The notes under the pieces were generated by a model. That model was not told the origin of the DNA, searched no databases, and worked only from the letters and a program-made list of their open reading frames with translations. From Calliphora vicina (Eukaryota; Arthropoda; Insecta; Diptera; Calliphoridae): a stretch of 64,000 nucleotides of DNA. A program made the position numbers and the translations under genes. Position 1 is the first letter of the stretch. Every line of letters begins with the position of its first letter. The stretch is taken from positions 607,865 through 671,864 of the forward strand of contig NW_027052622.1 in assembly GCF_958450345.1 (NCBI RefSeq), read 5' to 3'. Shown in pieces: positions 35,656 through 45,957 of the stretch.

Positions 35656-36810
35656 TAGAGTTGGGTTTATTAGCTCAGTGAAGTGACCGCTCTTTTCAGC
35701 TCAGCTCACTGAAATGAACTAGGTCGCTCTTTTAGCTCATTAGCTCAGTATAATGATGATTTCATTTTGAGAATTGCTTGTAGTGAATTAAATCAATTAT
35801 TTCTGTTGTTAGTTGTAAAAACACACAGTCTTTTGACAATTAGAGATTTATGCGTGAAATAATTGATTAAAATTTTAAAAAATCAAATTGTATTTTATTT
35901 AAACTAATATTTTTGCGGAAAAAAGAGTTAATTTTTTATTATTTCTAATTTACAATGCTAACAAAATGTTTAGACAATATTTGTTAAGTAGAACATTCAC
36001 TAACTAGGTAAGGTATTCTTTTACCAAAAATAATAAAATTACCAAAAAACTCAAGATATTAACTGGAATTTGAAAAAGGAAAAATATTTTGATGATCTGA
36101 TAATTGTGATCCAAAATAAAAATGTGACAATAACTAAACCAAAGTGAATATTGTTGCAATTTTTTGGGGATTTTCCCATTTAAATAATGTTAGTTATCAA
36201 TTGGCAAAATATATATTTTTTACCTGACTTTTACAACTTATATATATATATGATCAACAAAAATAGTTTTGTGATACAATTTGTATAAAAATAAAATTTA
36301 CTTATAAACTGTAGCAATACTCTTTCTTTATTTCATTCTACATCACCATACCATAAATAAATTCACATTCATTCAATAGCACACATATAAAAATTCCTTC
36401 ATGAAAACAAAAACAATTTGGATAACTCTAATAATTCTTGAAACAGTTCATACAAACGTTGTATCATATCAAAGCAAAAATATATACGCGGCAGCATACG
36501 ATCATATACATACATAACAAAACTACATTCGAATGATCGTTTTATTTTTGTAGGACACAATACTCACTCACTTTTCAATGTCAGTGAGCGAAAGAATGTT
36601 ACAGAATTGACGAGTAAAGTGAAAGCTCTTTCTTGTGCAGCTCATGTACTCATTCATGAGTACTGAAAGAAATATGAGCATAAAACAAAACCGCTCAGTT
36701 GAAAACGCTCAGTGCAGAGCTGAAAACGCTCAGTATGATGAATGATTCACTTCGCTCAGTGGAGTGAATAGTTCAATTGAACTAGGTCATTCATGAGCTA
36801 CACAACTCTA
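35656..36810. mobile_element. hAT-type MITE 4 (1,155 bp)
   Basis: Ends TAGAGTTGGG and ACACAACTCTA, with the perfect 8-bp duplication TTAAAAAT at 35648-35655 and 36811-36818. Both inner ends are rich in GCTCAGTG, AGCTCA and TGAACTAGGTC words. The interior is AT-rich and non-coding. Confidence 0.92.
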
Positions 36811-36818
36811 TTAAAAAT

Positions 36819-37344
36819 AGATTTGCTTTGGATGGGTCTTATTTTGTTCTTTAGTACCTAAAACTAACTTATGGTAAATTTGTGGAAAATCAAATAACGA
36901 CGAGAACCCGAGCCGGAAAGCCAACCAAATCCATTTTTTTAAGTGCTGGTCTAATGTACGTACATAAGTAATACGTATGTGTGTGAACAGTAAGCGAAAA
37001 TCAATTGTAGACACACCATTTTTTATTACATATTTACACCTTCGATTGAAGTCAATAAATAGTAGTTGAATTAATTTAAATTTAACATGTCGAGAGTGAT
37101 CTATGCAGTATAGAAAGACTTTTTAATAAACTTTTTTGAATGTAAGCCATCGATATAGTTTTTGAATTTTCGTTGACATTTAGTTTCTAAATTCATTTAA
37201 ATATAGCTTTCCTTTTCTAAGAAATTTTGTCAAATCATGTTAAAAAATCATAAACTAGTCGTTTCCTTTTGATTTGAAGCTCTTATGTAACTATGAATTT
37301 ATTTTGCATGTTCAAAATGATGTATGAACGCTATAAAAGAAAAT
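36819..37344. other. AT-rich stretch, no gene seen
   Basis: No ORF or terminus of note. Confidence 0.4.
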
Positions 37345-37900
37345 CATTTTTGCATTTCCGTCTGTCGGTTGAAATCAATTTTCTGAAGACCCCAGATACC
37401 TTCGGGATCCAAATCTTCAATAATTCTGTCAGACATGGTTTCGAGAAATTTGCTATTTAAAATCGGTCCACAAATGGCTGAAATATGAGGAAAAAACCAG
37501 GACAACCTCGATTTTTTACCTATTTTTGACCTATATCTGGATTACTAAGTCAGTAATATAGACAATATGGATATCTAATGATAGATATTTCAAATACCTT
37601 TGCAATGACGTATATAAAACCATAGTAATAGTTGGACCTACAATGGGTCATAATCAGAAAAAAAATATTTTTTAACTCGATTTCTTTTTTTACCAAACGT
37701 TTTTTTTCGCTAATATTTAAAAAAAATTAAAAAACAAAAAAAAAATTTAAATTTAAAACAAACAAAATTTTAAATTAAAAAATTAAAAAAACAATACGAA
37801 CATTTTTTTTTCCAAAAAATGAAAAAATCTGCAAAAAAAATAAATTTTGTTTACCTAAAAATATTTAAAATTTTATAATTTGGTGAAGGGTACATAAGGT
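37345..37900 (+). mobile_element. DINE-like element, copy D (5' truncated)
   Basis: Starts inside the GTCY region (CCGTCTGTCGG). It continues with GTTGAAATCAATTTTCTGAA, GGGATCCAAATCTTCAA (a block shared with copy A), GGTCCACAAATGGCTGA and AGGACAACCTCGATTTTTT, ending at GGTGAAGGGTACATAAGG with the terminal hairpin lost. Confidence 0.72.
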
Positions 37901-38245
37901 GCCAAAAAAAAACCGGTTAACTGGTTATTATTAAAAATTGCAATTTTTCGAAGAAACCGTAAACCGGTTTCTAAAAAATGTCGAAGAATCGATCACCCTG
38001 GAAACAATACAATTTTTGTAAGTCATTATTACTTATTTAAATTTGGAATTATGTAAAATTTTAGGCAAATTAACAAATTTAAATATATGTATGTAATTTA
38101 ATTCGTTTTATTCGATTATTATACATAAAATTGTTGGAATTATTCGTTATTCAAAAATGGTAATTTTTAAATTGTTCGAATAATTATTCGTAAGAAATTA
38201 TTCGATTAATCGAACCATCAGTACTCGAATGAATACCCTAGTATT
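37901..38245. repeat. hAT terminus fragments
   Basis: 37903-38008 carries CCGGTTAACTGG words and ends GATCGATCACCCTG, the inverse of a CAGGGTGATCGATTC end. 38100-38245 carries TTCGAATAAT-type words and ends ATTCGAGTACTG-like then TACCCTA in inverse sense. Both look like single ends of separate hAT MITEs; partners are missing. Confidence 0.45.
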
Positions 38246-38289
38246 CATGCAGCTTGACAATGAATTTCACAACATGTGGTATAGTGGTA

Positions 38290-38620
38290 TAGAAAAACAA
38301 ATAGAGGAAATATATCTGTAACTTCTAAACGCTTAGTCCGATTTGAATGAAATTTGATATGCGCAAAGAGGAAGTCTTGTGGAGTTCAAGTTTTGAGTTT
38401 GGACCTCATGGGTATGTTAAATTTTTAAAACGATTCTATTTATTCGTTAGGGTTCCGATTTCAAAAAAAATTACATAAAAAGATTCCTCGTCAAGCTCTA
38501 TAAAAATTATCAATTATCTCTTATAGCTTAGGAGATATTCGCATTTGAAAATTAAAATTTCAATATTTTTACCCACCCAGTTTTTTGATATCAGAGGGTC
38601 CAAATATTCCCGACTTTCAC
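38290..38620 (+). repeat. Dispersed repeat, second copy
   Basis: Matches 26850-27190 block by block in the same orientation (CTGTAACTTCTAAACGC, GAGATATTCGCATTTGAAAA). Non-coding. Confidence 0.55.
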
Positions 38621-38642
38621 CATTTTTATTTTATTATACCAG

Positions 38643-38759
38643 TATGCCAGTAGAGCAAGGAAGCGTTGTATCGAAAGGCGTACAAAGCTGATATGCTCAG
38701 TGTGCAACAAGGCTTTGTGTTGCAAGTGTTTTGGATCATTCCACAAATTAAATCCCTAA
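38643..38759 (+). pseudogene. piggyBac transposase C-terminus relic
   Basis: An open stretch reading YASRARKRCIERRTKLICSV followed by CNKALCCKCFGSFHKLNP and a stop at 38757-38759. The C-x2-C ... C-x2-C ... H spacing with FH just before the stop is the cysteine-rich tail of piggyBac-family transposases. Upstream catalytic domains are absent, so only the last 38 residues survive. AATAAATG downstream at about 38792 may be the old poly(A) signal. Confidence 0.7.
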
Positions 38760-39270
38760 TTACATTTCTAAAATGCTATAAATAACCAAATAAATGTGTA
38801 CTTTCATCTAAATTTAACAATATTCTGAGGTTTTATTCATTTTTTAATTTCGAATCATCCCAATCAGTGGATTTTATGTCACACGAAAAATGCTTATTTG
38901 GATTATATGGCCCAGGATATGCAGAACATAATATTTGTTCCACATCTTTTAGAATGTCTACCATATATATTTTGGTTCTCAAAATAAAACTCCGTCCCGA
39001 AAGGTGTAAAAAAAATTATGTGTTTTATGGGAATATGTACCAGAAAATAGTACGCTTTTGAGAAATATGACCCGATATACAAATTGAAATGTTTTGTATA
39101 AAAATATTATTATTGTACAATATATCAATGGAAAGGTAAATGAGTTTGTTTTTATATTTTACTGTAAAACTGAAGAAGGAGTCATATTAAAATAACTAAA
39201 AAAAATCAATTTTTACATCAGTTTTTGGGAAAGCTCATAAAAAAATAAACGTTTAAAATTTAAACATATT
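38760..39270. other. Flank of the piggyBac relic
   Basis: No further transposase sequence. The 64-residue frame at 38867-39061 has no recognised motif. Confidence 0.35.
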
Positions 39271-39371
39271 GGCCCATAATCATAGTCAGAAATAAAGTAT
39301 ATTTTAAGAGAAATAAAGTCGTCTTTACTTAAGAGTGGACTTTAGGTCTACCATAGACAAGATAAAATATA

Positions 39372-40178
39372 GAGTAACTTCGGGTATTGTGGACTATGCG
39401 TCTAATGTGGACCAGTGTCTTTTTTCAGAAACTATTGAAGGTATGATAAAACTGATTTGTCGTACATTTTACAATTTGTTTGAAACGACAATTGCACATT
39501 TGCTTTCATGAGTTATTGATATGTTGACTTTTTATTCTTGTATTGAAATTAATGCGCCTGCTCAACATTTTTTCGGCTCAAATAAGAAACAAAATTTGGT
39601 ACAGTTACTTGGTAGAATTTAATGTTTGGTTGTTTTATATAGTTAAAGTGGACACGTAGTTTTGCATATATTTGGTAAGAATTTAAGCACATTTAGATTA
39701 TTAGGTAAAAATAACTTTTTACCACTGTAACCCAAGTTCGTGTAATGTGGACCACTTAAATTACTTGATTATGTACTACTGGTCCATATTACCCGACAAT
39801 AACTATGTAATTTGTAAGCAATCTATCTAAGCCAAGAACGCGACTTTTTAGTTTGTATTAATAAAAATATATTGAAATTAAATTTTTTAATCATTCATGA
39901 TTAGCTGGTTCATGAATTTTATGTATTAAATACTAGTCCACATTACCCTCATATAGTGGTCCATATTACCCTCCAATTTTTTTAATGCTGATTTTTGGGT
40001 TCCTTAAAATATTTTCACATAAATTTTTTATCCTTTAACGGAAAAAATTTTCAACTGCAAAAACCATTAGAGAATACATTAGCTAATTTATTGCTTCACA
40101 ACTCTTTTAATATCCATATATATTGTGGCCAAAATTTAGAAAAAACAAAACGGTAGTCCACATTACCCGAAGTTACTC
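39372..40178. mobile_element. TA-flanked element (mariner/Tc1-type MITE, 807 bp)
   Basis: GAGTAACTTCGGGTATTGTG at the left is mirrored with few mismatches at the right, and TA lies on both sides (39370-39371 and 40179-40180). Inside, the word GGGTAATGTGGAC or its inverse recurs at about 39405, 39737, 39780, 39937 and 39958. No transposase. Confidence 0.8.
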
Positions 40179-40968
40179 TACATTTGACGTTAAAGTCGAC
40201 TGTAAATATAAAACCAGCTGAAGCTGTTATTAACTCATTTAACAACAGCATCAGCTGTTCTTCCTCAAGTAAAAAAGTTCGACAACAAGCCAAAAATGTT
40301 TGTGTTACAAGATATTGGGGAACAAATCAAGATCCGCGTAACAGTTTATATTTTTATAATTTTTTTTTTCTGTTAATATTCACATTTTCTGTATTGCCGG
40401 CCTTTGGCCGGGTGAAGGGACTTTTAACTCTGGGGTGTATCGAACACCGGCTTCGCTAAAATCACTTTTTCTGTATATCAAAATTTTCTCAAGTACTGTC
40501 ATATAAAATCAAAAAGGAATTTTTGGTTCACAATATTAATAAACTGTACCATATTATATATCATATTAAAGGTATTGTGATACCCATAACGATCAGTTTG
40601 TTTTCCAAATATATGAGAAATGTACTATTATATGTATTGACTTTAAATTCATATAACTCTTAAACTAAGAGAGAGCAGGCAAAAATATTAACGTTTTTGT
40701 GCTTCTAATTATGAGAGCTATCAACACCAAAGAAATTATAAAAATGCAAGCTTTTTCGCTGATCTTGATTTATACAGATATTGGCAGAGATTTTGCAATT
40801 ATTAAACAGTTATCAATAAAATTAGAACCAAAATATCCTTATTATGATATTATTCTTATTTTTTGCATTTTTCCACCACAATTTGCTTATGTGAGCTGTT
40901 CAGCGGTGCCACTTGTCTACATTTTTTTGTATATTGTATGAAAACATTTTCTACATTTGAGGTGGCAC
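40179..40968. other. Segment between nested elements
   Basis: No gene. A GC-rich hairpin (CCGGCCTTTGGCCGG, 40397-40411) stands out in AT-rich surroundings. The ORFs at 40184 and 40699 show no known domain. Confidence 0.4.
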
Positions 40969-41289
40969 TAGGGTTGCCATCCTGGCTGGACTTGGCTGGA
41001 TTGTCCAGCTTTTTTGATGCCTGTCCAGTTTCAAGCTAAAATATCATTTGCCCAGCTAAATTGAAATTTTCGACAATAATATCTATATTATTTATTACTT
41101 CAAATTTACTACTAATTAGTACATACAACTATTTTAGCTCTTGAGAATGGCTCCAAAGTTAACAGCATTTCGCCTAATGAACTTTTAAGACTGAAGTAGA
41201 AGACTTTTTAATAACAGCGGTCAGCTATTTAGAAAATGTTTTTTTTAAAAAATAGCATTTTTAAATTTAAAAAAAAACATATCACAGTC

Positions 41290-41518
41290 CAAAAGTGACA
41301 CAACTCAAAATTTTCATTTTTCAGAAATCGAAAATAAATATATACCAATTGAAACATAATGAAAGACATTAGTGTTTTTTTAGCCACAGTTAACAACAAC
41401 AAAATACACTGATATCTTCTGTATAAATAAACAAGTGTATAGTGCATAGTTTAAGCGTAAAATTCATTTTTCGGGTTTATATAACCCGAGAAATTAATTT
41501 TGAGTTGTGTCACTTTTG
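41290..41518. mobile_element. MITE with 23-bp inverted repeats inside the hAT
   Basis: CAAAAGTGACACAACTCAAA (41290 on) is exactly inverted at 41496-41518. The interior holds CGGGTTTATATAACCCG, another inverted pair. The target duplication is not clear. Confidence 0.78.
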
Positions 41519-41707
41519 AAATGGGTGTGCGATATTTTCTTGGGAAGATTTACAAAAACTTCCGCAAAACCTTCAAATATCTGAATAAATAGATAACGAT
41601 AAACTATACATATATCGATTAATGCAGCCTTCGTGAAGTTTATAAACAAATACCAAGAGATTTGCAAATGATATGGTCCTATTTTTTTTACCAAAGGTGA
41701 AAGGAAT

Positions 41708-41950
41708 GAATTCGAGAATTTAAGAAAAGTTGTATGTTTCGTATTTTCAATACCAGTAAGCAAAGCTTTTTGTGAAAGAGGTTTTACTATTTTAAACAAT
41801 CTGTATACTAAAGAAAGAAAGAAACCGAATGTCATTCGACCTGATTGGAGCTGAAATATTAATACGAACAAATTTAGAGGAAGTTTGTAAAGATTTTCAA
41901 AATTGTTTACAAACCTCTAGGTTTGGAATTGACCAAAATCCGAAAGCTCA
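41708..41950 (+). pseudogene. hAT transposase dimerisation domain relic
   Basis: The plus frame from 41708 reads EFENLRKVVCFVFS, then IPVSKAFCERGFTILNN and LYTKERKKPNVIRPD. This matches the C-terminal dimerisation domain of hAT transposases (L-LSIPVSNAE-ERGFS-LN--KT--RN). At about 41840 the frame shifts, and the continuation DLIGAEILIRTNLEEVCKDF is read in the ATG frame that starts at 41829. The RNase H-like catalytic core upstream is missing or unrecognisable, so it is dead. Confidence 0.75.
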
Positions 41951-42334
41951 AAAACGAAATAAAGTGACAGTGATTTTAGTATTTAATAACACTGTGCAAC
42001 AAGAAAATCTTTCCCGAATAAGACCAACGGGAAATGAAAGTAGATACTTAGTATACCAAAACCCCCAAAGGGTTATTAAAAGTTAGCTCATGTTTTAAAG
42101 TTATTCGCCTTTAAAGTTCAGATTTTTTGAGTAAAAATTTTTCATATATATTTTATGAATAATCTATTGAAGTAAGTCAATATTTATATAAAGTAATTTT
42201 AGTTGAATGTTCTAGTCCTATATACTATATACTTAAAATTCATTAATTTTAACACTTTTTGCAGATTTATTTTTTTATTTTTATAGTTTTTGGTACTTAG
42301 ATACGCAATTACCAATTTTTGGAGAATTGCTGAA

Positions 42335-42793
42335 TATTGCTGTAAAAGTATTGAGTAGTGGGTATCGTGTATCGAGTATTTGCCATATTGTTTGAGTACT
42401 CAATACTCAAAAGTAGTTACTCAATACTTTTAGACTTGTATTTTTACAATTTAATTTATTTAAATTTAACGGTTATGGTGCAAAAAATGCATCTCTACTA
42501 TAAATACAACTCAAATCAATATTAGCGTAAAAAATTTTCAAATCAGAATAAAATATTATTAAAAAAACTGGAATAATAGTTAAAAAGTTCAAAATATTTA
42601 TTGATATAATCTTGTAAACCTAAAATGTTTCTAAAAAGGAGTGATGTCTGCTAATACATTACCGAAAAGCAGAAAAATATATCGTTTTTAAATTTAAAAA
42701 AATCCGTTAAAAGTTTCGAATAGTATTGAGTACCCAAACGAAAAGTGTTGAGTAGTATTGAGTAATCAAAAGTAGTAGAATGTTACAGCACTA
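42335..42793. mobile_element. hAT-like MITE with GAGTATTGAGTA words
   Basis: Ends TATTGCTGTAA and TTACAGCACTA, flanked by ATTGCTGAAT and ATTGTGAAT (near-identical, one base lost). Inner ends are filled with GTATTGAGTA/TACTCAATAC words. The imperfect duplication makes this less sure than the other hAT MITEs. Confidence 0.6.
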
Positions 42794-42864
42794 TTGTGAA
42801 TGGTCCAGACATTCGGAAGCTGGTCAAAAATAAGGAATTTGATAATATTTTAAATTAAAATAAA

Positions 42865-43285
42865 GAGGTTATTGGCGGGTTGTTGGGTAAAAATAGGTCT
42901 GACAGCTATCAGAGATCTATTAACGCAATTATGAATGCTTTTTCTAAAATAGGCGTTAATATGTCGCTCAAAATTCATTACATACATCATCATCTAGACT
43001 ACTTCGGTCAGTAACTAGCGACCGAATCAGATGAACAAGGTGAACAGTACCACCAAATTGCAATGCCATTTGAAATAAGGTAATTTTTAATATACATATA
43101 TTTTTTTTCCCAATACATTTTAACACAAATTTTGCAGATATCGAGGAAAAAAGTCTCCCGATGCTGTATTAGCGGAAATTTGTTGTTGGAGCACTTGCAT
43201 TACGATGATGAAGGAGAAGAAAACACAGGAAGTGAACTACAAAATTTGTCTACTTCAAATTCTGGCCTCGAACTATATAATGTAG
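42865..43285 (+). pseudogene. Transposon protein relic with a 58-bp intron
   Basis: The plus frame reads EVIGGLLGKNRSDSYQRS, then MSLKIHYIHHHLDYFGQ, an in-frame TAA, and LATESDEQGEQYHQIAMPFE. At 43080 a GTAATT donor opens a 58-bp intron ending TTTTGCAG at 43137; splicing joins EIR to YRGKKSPDAVLAEICCW in phase. The MSLK-H--HSHLD ... EQGE--HQD ... RYQGK pattern is a C-terminal region I know from many arthropod transposon-type proteins of uncertain superfamily. One stop and a later frame change make it a relic. Confidence 0.6.
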
Positions 43286-43500
43286 TTCATTTTTATATAA
43301 ACTATGTAAAAAAAATACAAATTAAATTTTAAAAATCAAATATATATGAAAAATTTTAACTCAAAAAAGCTGAACTTTAAAGGCACATAACTTTAAAATA
43401 CGAGCTAACTTTTTAAAACCCTTTGGGGGTTTTGTTCTACATCACTTCCCGTTGGTCTCATTCGGGAAAGATTTAATGACCCGAAATTTTATGCACAGTG

Positions 43501-44280
43501 CATAAATATGTATATGACGGACTGAACCAAACAAGTTTAAGTTTAGTTAAATAAATTTTAAGAAACGAAATGAAAATATTTAATTGTGATTCTAAATTTT
43601 TAAATAATAACACACTGCTAAAAAACACTTTTTGTAACAACTTGAAAAGCGACCAAGATTTTGAAACACCCCCAAAATTTTGAGTTATTTTGAAAAAACT
43701 GTTTTACGTACTACTTTAGTACCTCTAACTCATACAATTTTAGACCGAAAAATTTTAAACAGTTATGGAAAGGCAAGCTTTCAAACATATTTTTTTTGTA
43801 CAATGTTTTAAAAAAAATTGTATATAGATAAAAACGAGACATTATTTCTTAAAATCGGTTTAAATTTGCAAAAGTTCGAAAAAAAATTACTTGTAAATTA
43901 GAAACTCTACAAATATTTTACTAAAAAATGTATTAATCAAAAAATGCACGTCATTTTAAAGCGTATTAAATTTTCTTTCTAAACCCGTTAAAAAATTAAA
44001 ATCGGACAAAAGCTGACTGAGTTACTGGTCGATAAGTTGACAAACATCTGTTAAAACGGGTTTATAGAATAACTTCTGAATTTGAGAGTGTTCTCAAATT
44101 TTTAGACACAATTTGTAATGTACTCAACAAGACCTATAACTAACTCTTTGTCGTTTTCCAAGTTTTTTCCCTACTGTAGCACCGTGTAATACATATGTTG
44201 ATTACAATGGATAAAAACATATTTTAATAAAAATTATTTACATAAAACCAAAATTAACTTTTTCTCAGTAATTTTTTTAA
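43501..44280. other. Right part of the hAT interior
   Basis: AT-rich, non-coding as far as I can see. It lies between the nested inverted-repeat element and the GTCCAGCTTTTT cluster of the hAT right end. Confidence 0.4.
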
Positions 44281-44502
44281 TGTCCAGTTTTTTTTGATTT
44301 GTCCAGCTTTTTATACCCCAATGTCCAGCTTTTTGCAAATCTTAATCTGGCAACCCTAGGTGGCACCCAGTTAAAGTCGGTTCAATTTAAAACACACTTT
44401 AATTTTGACTATAGTTGCAAATTAATTAAAAGCAGGTTTTTATTTTAAAGTTGTTTCTAAAAAGAACCGACTTTAGTGTTTGACTATGATTATGGGCCAT
44501 TG

Positions 44503-45310
44503 TTTTTTTTTTAATTTATAGCAGGAAAATAATTTTGAAAAAATAAATTTTAGTTTTATTAAATATGTTTTATTTTATTAATTGAATGATAAACATCGAA
44601 TTTAAAAAAATATTCGACTATGACAAGTTATTTCGGTATTCAGTAGAAATAAGAAAATTTAAATATTTTTTTTAAACTGGAGTTTCTTTACTTTCACACT
44701 TGCTTTATATCAGTTTCATTCATTGAAATCTGTCTATAGTTGTTGAAGGTACAAGCAGTGCAATATGTTCCTAACCTTTGACACTTTATGTTGCAACAGG
44801 AAGGTCATAATTTTGCAATCGGAGCAGTAGCTTAGAAGATTCAGATTTATTACCACTTCTTTGCGATTGACACAAGTGTGTGTTGGGCGTTAATTAAAAT
44901 TATGCCCAAATAGAAGAAATCACTTTGTAATGCAGTGTGTTCCAATTGACCAATTGGCCAAACTGTCCGTAATATATGAAATATTTACTAAGATAAGCCG
45001 CTTATCGAGATAAAGATTAAGAAACCATTGCGCATAATCGAAACCGCTGAATGTAATAAAGGTAGTAAAGATAGATATATTTCGCTTGGTCAAAAGATAT
45101 GCACTAACCGAAGATGATAAAAAACCTTTACCCATAGAATTTTCCGTTTTTAACAAGATTAATACTTAAATAACCACCCAAAACTATAAACAACCTAACT
45201 TTTTGGTATGTAGATACATTTTTATTTGAGAAATTAGTACAATTGTTGTTCAGAGTTTTATTTTATTTTAAAATGAATGCTGCTGTATCTATTTATTATT
45301 AAACTGCTTG
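44503..45310. other. Intron upstream of the Rbp6-like exon
   Basis: No gene. 44835-44870 resembles 29340-29380. No convincing alternative exon is visible before the branch site at 45311. Confidence 0.4.
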
Positions 45311-45343
45311 CTAATCATTTTGTTTTTCTTCTTCTCGTTTTAG
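45311..45343 (+). promoter_or_regulatory. 3' splice site with branch point and pyrimidine tract
   Basis: CTAAT at 45311-45315 matches the dipteran branch consensus. It is followed by a T/C-rich tract and CGTTTTAG ending at 45343. The branch A to AG distance is about 29 nt, normal for a functional acceptor. This defines the upstream edge of the 41-nt exon. Confidence 0.85.
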
Positions 45344-45384
45344 GAAAATGTTTATTGGTGGCCTTAGTTGGCAAACAAGTCCAG
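45344..45384 (+). CDS. Rbp6/Musashi-like RRM exon (41 nt)
   Basis: The exon reads G-AAA-ATG-TTT... and encodes KMFIGGLSWQTSP, with split codons at both ends: a final G of the preceding codon, and a first G that would start the Glu of SPE. This is the beta-1 strand and RNP2 motif of the first RRM of Rbp6, the fly Musashi-family protein. Drosophila msi itself, as I recall, has LFVGGLSWETT, so Rbp6 fits better. The protein binds single-stranded RNA and acts in post-transcriptional control. The exon is bounded by TTTTAG and CAG-GTAAGT, a perfect 5' splice site. No other exon of the gene is recognised in the window, so it sits between introns of at least 45 kb and 18 kb. Both flanking phases keep the RRM frame only if neighbouring exons match, which cannot be checked here. 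Confidence 0.85.
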
Positions 45385-45904
45385 GTAAGTTGGCCGAACC
45401 AAAAACATTTTTCATTTTTAGTATAACATATTGCAAAATCTGCATCATCATGAATTCTGTCGACAAAGTGTGAAGTATTTAGTGCTTGCTTCTAAATTAT
45501 TTATTCGTGTACAATATTTAAGGAATTTTTTTATAGTTTTCTTTGTAACAATAATATAAGAAATAATTAGTGAACAAACAGGCAAAATCTATTATTATGT
45601 GCAAAAATAAAATTTGTAAATTGTAAATTTGTAATAAACGAAAAGAACCACATAAAAACTAACGAATGAAACTTGCACTCTGAATGACTTTTCTATGTTT
45701 TGTCTGCAAATTAAATTTTAACGAATTTGCAACATTTGCACATGCCATCAACGATTGAGTGGCGACACACAAAAAAAGAAAACCAAATTAACGAAGAAGA
45801 TTTAAAAAATATTTAATTTCAATCTGTTTAATAAATTGTACTACTAATTTTCTAAGGTCATAGAGATTAAAAGTAATGTGATCATTAAACAAATTATTGC
45901 TTTA
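45385..45904. other. Intron downstream of the Rbp6-like exon
   Basis: Starts with the donor GTAAGT (45385-45390). AT-rich, no further exon or element end seen before the antisense retrotransposon. Confidence 0.5.
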
Positions 45905-45957
45905 ATTTGTTACAGAATATAAACTAAATAAAGTTCAATTTACAATATGTAGGTACA

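Larger units (their letters stand above)
41990..43500 (+). mobile_element. Element with ~140-bp inverted ends, unclassified
   Basis: CACTGTGCA at 41990 and TGCACAGTG ending at 43500 start imperfect inverted ends that share TCTTTCCCGAAT-AGACC, ACCCCCAAAGGG and CTTTAAAGTTCAG. It lies inside the hAT and carries an intron-bearing coding relic (42865-43285) plus a nested hAT-like MITE (42335). The target duplication is not resolved. Confidence 0.7.
40969..44358 (+). mobile_element. hAT element with transposase relic (3,390 bp)
   Basis: Ends TAGGGTTGCCATCCTGG and CTGGCAACCCTA, with the perfect 8-bp duplication GGTGGCAC at 40961-40968 and 44359-44366. GTCCAGCTTTTT words cluster inside both ends. 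A plus-strand remnant of a hAT transposase (41708-41950) shows it once was autonomous. It has itself been invaded by at least three elements. Confidence 0.92.
39271..44498. mobile_element. Outer MITE interrupted by nested insertions
   Basis: GGCCCATAATCATAGTCA at 39271-39288 is repeated in inverse at 44481-44498, with ATT on each outer side. Subterminal AAAGTCG words are also inverted. The two ends belong to one element now split by about 4.5 kb of younger insertions (the TA element at 39372 and the hAT at 40969). Confidence 0.72.

Noticed and set aside
41829..42086. Stand-alone 85-aa gene
   Set aside because: Its first part is the shifted continuation of the hAT dimerisation domain and its second part is the inverted end of the next element.
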